Below, piece after piece: positions 25,843 to 29,566 of a stretch of DNA of 29,566 bases. The DNA is taken from NCBI GenBank assembly GCA_946481095.1, contig CAMLML010000061.1, forward strand, positions 1 through 29,566, in the 5' to 3' direction. Under the pieces are notes generated by a model. It was not told where the DNA came from and did no database searches. It worked only from the letters and a program-made list of their open reading frames with translations. The position numbers and the translations under genes are program-made. Source of the DNA: an uncultured Cellvibrio sp. Lineage in GTDB: Bacteria > Pseudomonadota > Gammaproteobacteria > Pseudomonadales > Cellvibrionaceae. Numbering within the stretch: the first letter of the stretch is position 1; every line of letters starts with the position of its first letter.

Positions 25843-27243
25843 TTAAACAATAACTTTATCTTTTAATCGCGCAGTTACTTTTTCAAGTGATTCAATCAAG
25901 CGTTGTTTATCGTAATTTTTAACTTTATCCAAATCCAGATACATGGAAAATCCATCAGCCCTGTCTTCAAAATAACTCTGATTTTTGCCCATTTCTTTGC
26001 GTAGATCAGCAACTTGATAAACTTTAACCGGTAATGAAAATCCTTTAACGGTTATTTCGCCTTTGTCACGGCACATAATGGTATCTTTAACTAACGACCA
26101 GGTTTCGTGGGAAATTAAAATTTCATCGGGTTCAGCCGCTGTTTCCAATCGGCTTGCTAAATTGACTTGTGTACCGAGCACTGTGTAGTCCAGATGATTG
26201 GCTGTACCAAAGGTGCCGACAGTACAATAACCGGTATTAATTCCCATGCGAATTTGCAGCGGCTTTTTAATACCCTGACTAAACCATTCCTGTTGTAAAG
26301 ATTTAATACGTTTTTTCATGGCAATCGCCATGGCAACACACGCGGTAGCATCTTCTTTGACGCCTTTGCTATTGGCATCACCAAACAACACCATCATGCC
26401 ATCGCCCATAAATTTATCGATGGTGCCACCATAATGACCCACTATTTTTGACATTTCCGTTAAATATTTATTAAGCAATTCGGTTAAAGCCTCAGCTTCC
26501 ATTTCTTCAGCCAGTTGACTGAAATCTTTAATGTCGGAGAAGAAAATACTGATACGCTTGCGTTCAGCCTGAAGATTTTTATCGTCGCCACGATTGATCG
26601 CTTGCCACACACTGGGCGGTAAATAACGCGAGAGTTTGTAGGCGCGGATTTTGTGCCATTTTTGTTCGTTTTCCAGTTTTTGTTGTTGTAATACCAATCG
26701 ATGAAAACGTTGGTGCATATAAACCGCATAGACTAAAAAATAAGTGGCAACACCAATCAAACTGGCTGCGCTGATTTGGATAGTGCCTGACAAAACAAGT
26801 TGTGGGCGATGGATTACAAAACTCAATAAGATCCCCAGTGCGAATGCAGTATTGTCTTCCATCAGTTTTCTGGCGCCGCCCATGATCAACGCATTAAATT
26901 GAATCATGGTCAAAAACATGATGCAGGGCAAAATACTGAAATTAACAAGGCCCAGTACCAAACCAATGAGTAATGCATCGAAGTAAGTGAGCCAGCGAGC
27001 AACTTTGATAATGCGTTCCTGACTCCATTTGCGGGTGACGTAATAGGTGCCGTAAGCGTAAATTAATAAAAACACCATAATTGCCGAAAAAAGAACATTG
27101 GGTTTATCCCATTCAATAAAGGAAGCCAGGGTTCCGGCTGCGGCAAAACACATGAGAGCCCTGAAATAATATTGCTGTGTAGGACTTTCTGTATGAATTG
27201 GTGGGATTTCAGTGTCCAGTGTTGTATCAACAGGCTTGACCAT
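25843..27243 (-). CDS. cyaB: Membrane adenylate cyclase, class III (CyaB-like)
   Basis: A 466-residue protein of the size and layout of Pseudomonas aeruginosa CyaB: a six-span MASE2-like membrane sensor (about residues 25-180), a short linker, then the class III cyclase domain. The metal-binding aspartates are in FFSDIKDF (near 233) and FMGDG (near 274). The Lys of IDKFMGD and Thr of DYTVLG are the adenine-choosing residues, and NLASRLE supplies the transition-state Asn and Arg. It should therefore make cAMP, and all key residues are present. AAGG lies seven bases before the ATG. A coiled-coil membrane protein gene precedes it on the same strand with a 96-base gap. Confidence 0.9.
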   Translation of the reverse strand: MVKPVDTTLDTEIPPIHTESPTQQYYFRALMCFAAAGTLASFIEWDKPNVLFSAIMVFLLIYAYGTYYVTRKWSQERIIKVARWLTYFDALLIGLVLGLVNFSILPCIMFLTMIQFNALIMGGARKLMEDNTAFALGILLSFVIHRPQLVLSGTIQISAASLIGVATYFLVYAVYMHQRFHRLVLQQQKLENEQKWHKIRAYKLSRYLPPSVWQAINRGDDKNLQAERKRISIFFSDIKDFSQLAEEMEAEALTELLNKYLTEMSKIVGHYGGTIDKFMGDGMMVLFGDANSKGVKEDATACVAMAIAMKKRIKSLQQEWFSQGIKKPLQIRMGINTGYCTVGTFGTANHLDYTVLGTQVNLASRLETAAEPDEILISHETWSLVKDTIMCRDKGEITVKGFSLPVKVYQVADLRKEMGKNQSYFEDRADGFSMYLDLDKVKNYDKQRLIESLEKVTARLKDKVIV

Positions 27244-27339
27244 AAATAACCTTGGTTAATTGTTAAATAGATTGCATCAGTGACATGGATTTATTACCGA
27301 TACAAAGATTCCCGAATGACTGTTATCCAGTCTAGTCGA

Positions 27340-28563
27340 TTATTTCAGCTTCAATGCCAGATATCTTTCCTCCAGTTCAGCATATTGTTTTTGCAGCTGG
27401 ACAAGCGCATGTTGGGTATCGGCAGAAGCCGGATTTATCTTGCCAGACAGTGCCGCCAATTGTTCTTTTAACTGCTGGTTTTCTTCTTCCAATGACTCGA
27501 TATTGGCCAATAAATCACGGCTTTCCATAGTGAAATTATGAAGAACATCTTTAATTTCACTATTTTCTTCATCAATTTTTTGAACGTTATCGATTAACTG
27601 TTCTTGCTGTACGATTTTTTCATTAGCTTTTATTAGTTCATCTTCAAGCAATTGCACACAGGTGTCGGATTCCTGCACAAAACGAATCTGGCGTTGTAAT
27701 TGTTGTTCCAGTTCGTGAATAACCAGAGACTTTTCTTCATTCGAAGTTGCTTCCTCCAGTTTTCTTTGCAAGTTGTTAATCACACGATATTGATCGGCGG
27801 CAACGTTGCGTAATTTAACAATTTCTTCGGCAGCTCTTGGATCCTGACGAATAATATTGATGGTTTTTGATCCTTGATCATCTGCCAGGCTGGATGTTTG
27901 TTGAACAGCCTGTGAGAATTGCCCAAGTGCATCCTGATAATGCTGCAACAATAATGCATAGGCATCGGGGTCTTGCATTTGATCTGACATGGCCAGTAAT
28001 TGGGCATGATACTGTTCTGAGTTATTCTGTGCACTATTCCATTGAGCTTCCAGCTCAAAAAACAGCTTTTTAAATTTTTCGAGATTCTCAACGCGTTTTT
28101 TATAAATATCAAGCTCATCTGTTAATTCGGTATTGGATTGCTTTAACAGTGGCTCCAATGTTTGTTGAAAAATGTTCCAGTATTTGTCGCTGCCAGTGTC
28201 CTCTGTTGTGCCTAATTCTTCCGAGCGCAAAAATGCGTATCGCAATGCCAGAATCTGTTGCTCGGCACTGGCATCACTCGGTTGAATGGCCGATATGTCA
28301 GTATCAGGGCTTATATTGCTGTAACGTTTTTGGGTAGCTTCCAGTTGTTGGTTAATGTGGAATTTATATCCTTTTTCAATCACAGGTTTGATTGGTTGAC
28401 TCTTGGCTGTGCGAATTTCCTTGATAACATCCAGTAGTTTTTGTTGTTGGCGATGGATTATTTTTTTTTGTTTGCGTGAGTAAAGGAAAAGTACCAGCAC
28501 GCCAATCAGCAGTAGCAGATACAATTCAGCCGCAATTATTAACAGAGTGCTGGAAACCTGCAT
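27340..28563 (-). CDS. Membrane-anchored coiled-coil protein, unknown function
   Basis: A 407-residue protein from the ATG at 28563. The frame continues to a GTG at 28623, but the ATG sits immediately before the membrane span (about residues 5-27) and is preferred; no strong ribosome-binding site marks either. After a basic KQKK stretch comes a long charged region. Heptad-rich coiled coils occur at about 28-60, 135-190 and 230-400, heavy in Gln, Glu and Leu, with no catalytic motif. It most probably faces the cytoplasm as a tether or scaffold. It lies upstream of and in line with the adenylate cyclase gene, so it could organise or modulate the cyclase, which is inference. It is divergent from the nitroreductase gene. 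Confidence 0.75.
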   Translation of the reverse strand: MQVSSTLLIIAAELYLLLLIGVLVLFLYSRKQKKIIHRQQQKLLDVIKEIRTAKSQPIKPVIEKGYKFHINQQLEATQKRYSNISPDTDISAIQPSDASAEQQILALRYAFLRSEELGTTEDTGSDKYWNIFQQTLEPLLKQSNTELTDELDIYKKRVENLEKFKKLFFELEAQWNSAQNNSEQYHAQLLAMSDQMQDPDAYALLLQHYQDALGQFSQAVQQTSSLADDQGSKTINIIRQDPRAAEEIVKLRNVAADQYRVINNLQRKLEEATSNEEKSLVIHELEQQLQRQIRFVQESDTCVQLLEDELIKANEKIVQQEQLIDNVQKIDEENSEIKDVLHNFTMESRDLLANIESLEEENQQLKEQLAALSGKINPASADTQHALVQLQKQYAELEERYLALKLK

Positions 28564-28645
28564 CAGTGGTGGTATCCAAACGAAAAAGACGTAAGAAGTA
28601 TGGTATAGGTTTGTTACTATCACCAGTTTCCGGAGGGGGGATCCT

Positions 28646-29203
28646 ATGAACGCGTTAGAAGTTTTACAAAAGAGAGTTTCTGTCGGGAAACTGCAAGCTC
28701 CCGCACCTGATGAAGTAGAGTGTGAGGCGTTGATTCAGGCAGGAATAAGGGCAGCAGACCATGGTGGTTTGACTCCCTGGCGTTTTTTACTGATCAGGGA
28801 TCAGGCATTGGTTTCTTTGGGTGAAGTATTTTTAGCGGCTGCTAAAATCAATAAGCCGGATATAACAGTAGAAGAATCACAACGTTTTTTATCCATGCCC
28901 TTGAGGGCACCATTGATTATTACGGTGATTGCGAAAACACAGGAGCACCCGAAAATCCCGCTTCATGAACAGCTCTATTCTGCTGCCGCGGCTGCGCAGA
29001 ATATTTTGAATGCAGCCTATGCATCAGGGTTCGGTGCTATCTGGCGTACAGGTGATATGACGTCAGATACTTATGTTACTACTGCGCTGGGGTTAGCACC
29101 TTCGGAGCAAATAATCGGCTTTTTGTACATAGGTACACCAATCCAACCTTTGGGTGAGGCCAGATCAAAATCTGCTTCAGATTTTTTCAGTTATTGGCCT
29201 TAA
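28646..29203 (+). CDS. Nitroreductase family flavoprotein (YdjA-like)
   Basis: A 185-residue FMN-dependent NAD(P)H oxidoreductase of the short, minimal nitroreductase type, the length of E. coli YdjA (183). Typical features are the N-terminal LQKRVSVGKL (Arg binding FMN phosphate), HGGLTPWRFLLIRD, the helix QLYSAAAAAQNILNAAYASGFGAIWRTGD and the C-terminal GFLYIGTP. A very strong GGAGGGGGG lies before the ATG at 28646. The natural substrate is unknown. Confidence 0.9.
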   Translation: MNALEVLQKRVSVGKLQAPAPDEVECEALIQAGIRAADHGGLTPWRFLLIRDQALVSLGEVFLAAAKINKPDITVEESQRFLSMPLRAPLIITVIAKTQEHPKIPLHEQLYSAAAAAQNILNAAYASGFGAIWRTGDMTSDTYVTTALGLAPSEQIIGFLYIGTPIQPLGEARSKSASDFFSYWP

Positions 29204-29208
29204 TCGCG

Positions 29209-29237
29209 TTGCGTTAACTTTATGCCTTGTGTACATT
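29209..29237 (+). promoter_or_regulatory. Possible tRNA-Ser promoter
   Basis: TTGCGT (29209-29214), 17 bases, then TACATT (29232-29237), followed by a GC-rich AGCGCCCC. Boxes are weaker than those of the other two tRNA promoters here, but spacing and discriminator fit. Confidence 0.5.
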
Positions 29238-29280
29238 AGCGCCCCTTTCGCGGCAACGTCGAAAAAGTTTGTTGTAATAC

Positions 29281-29368
29281 GGTGAGATGTCCGAGTGGCC
29301 GAAGGAGCACGCCTGGAAAGTGTGTATACCGCAAGGTATCGAGGGTTCGACTCCCTCTCTCACCGCCA
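29281..29368 (+). tRNA. tRNA-Ser (GGA)
   Basis: An 88-base class II tRNA with encoded CCA. The acceptor stem pairs GGTGAGA with TCTCACC, the anticodon loop CTGGAAA gives anticodon GGA, and a long variable arm pairs ATACC with GGTAT around GCAA. Confidence 0.96.
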
Positions 29369-29446
29369 ATTCCTTATAGATGTGCATTCTTCAATAATCT
29401 CCGGTTTGTCACTTGTTTGGGCACCAAAATCCGGATGAATTTTTGC

Positions 29447-29475
29447 TTGACGCTGGTAGTACTGGTCAATAGAAT
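29447..29475 (+). promoter_or_regulatory. Strong promoter of tRNA-Arg
   Basis: TTGACG (29447-29452), 17 bases, TAGAAT (29470-29475), followed by GCGCGCC. The layout, -10 box and GC-rich discriminator are nearly the same as in front of the tRNA-Glu cluster. The tRNA begins about 14 bases after the -10 box. Confidence 0.87.
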
Positions 29476-29489
29476 GCGCGCCTCCATAC

Positions 29490-29566
29490 GCACTCGTAGC
29501 TCAGCTGGATAGAGTACTCGGCTACGAACCGAGCGGTCAGAGGTTCGAATCCTCTCGAGTGCGCCA
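29490..29566 (+). tRNA. tRNA-Arg (ACG)
   Basis: A 77-base tRNA with encoded CCA ending exactly at the window edge. The acceptor stem pairs GCACTCG with CGAGTGC, the anticodon stem CTCGG/CCGAG encloses CTACGAA with anticodon ACG (A34 should be edited to inosine), and the T arm is GGTTCGAATCC. Further tRNAs may follow beyond the window. Confidence 0.96.

Noticed and set aside
29282..29512. Short plus-strand reading frame at the right end
   Set aside because: It runs across tRNA-Ser and the start of tRNA-Arg and has no ribosome-binding site.

Overview
The window looks like a chromosomal segment of an aerobic gammaproteobacterium, most probably of the Cellvibrionaceae/Pseudomonadales side (Cellvibrio-like). 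This rests on gene content: FabV-type enoyl-ACP reductase, a CyaB-like membrane adenylate cyclase, bifunctional-length QueF, a YghZ-type aldo-keto reductase and gamma-type tRNAs. Base composition is moderate, in the low-to-mid forties % GC by eye. The genus is an inference. No phage, integrase, intact transposase or CRISPR array was seen; coding density is high and no gene-free stretch exceeds about 300 bases apart from tRNA-bearing ones.

Layout. 1-3230: a palindromic intergenic element, a small membrane protein, a large ABC exporter (minus), then a two-gene unit for an inner-membrane protein and an exported protein, closed by a hairpin terminator. 3245-6845: the most unusual part. Two minus-strand genes (a FIST-like protein, and a protein that begins like an ISL3-family transposase but continues into three ~71-residue repeats instead of a catalytic domain) are divergent from an orphan, divergent acetylating acetaldehyde dehydrogenase. 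A strong bidirectional terminator follows. 6853-8723: pirin and a divergent LysR regulator. 8760-13533: a signalling operon of a membrane-embedded PAS histidine kinase, a stand-alone response regulator and a REC-GGDEF-EAL protein, pointing to cyclic-di-GMP output. 13614-16796: uvrB, then a small membrane pair including an HTTM-like protein. 16799-19916: aldo-keto reductase, MAPEG protein and fabV, with two more copies of the palindromic element. 19944-22545: two lipid acyltransferases and a membrane-anchored helical protein. 22693-23125: a tRNA-Glu/tRNA-Gly pair present twice in tandem behind one near-consensus promoter. 23273-25811: ABC-2 exporter (yadGH type) and queF. 25843-29203: cyaB-like adenylate cyclase, a coiled-coil membrane protein, and a divergent nitroreductase. 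29281-29566: tRNA-Ser and tRNA-Arg.

Most genes are core housekeeping (DNA repair, fatty acid and lipid A synthesis, queuosine synthesis, tRNAs), with two second-messenger systems (cyclic-di-GMP and cAMP). The 3245-6800 cluster is the best candidate for an undescribed system: a transposase-derived binding module, a possible small-ligand sensor fold and a stand-alone aldehyde/acyl-CoA enzyme share one 232-base divergent control region. Its function cannot be told from sequence alone.
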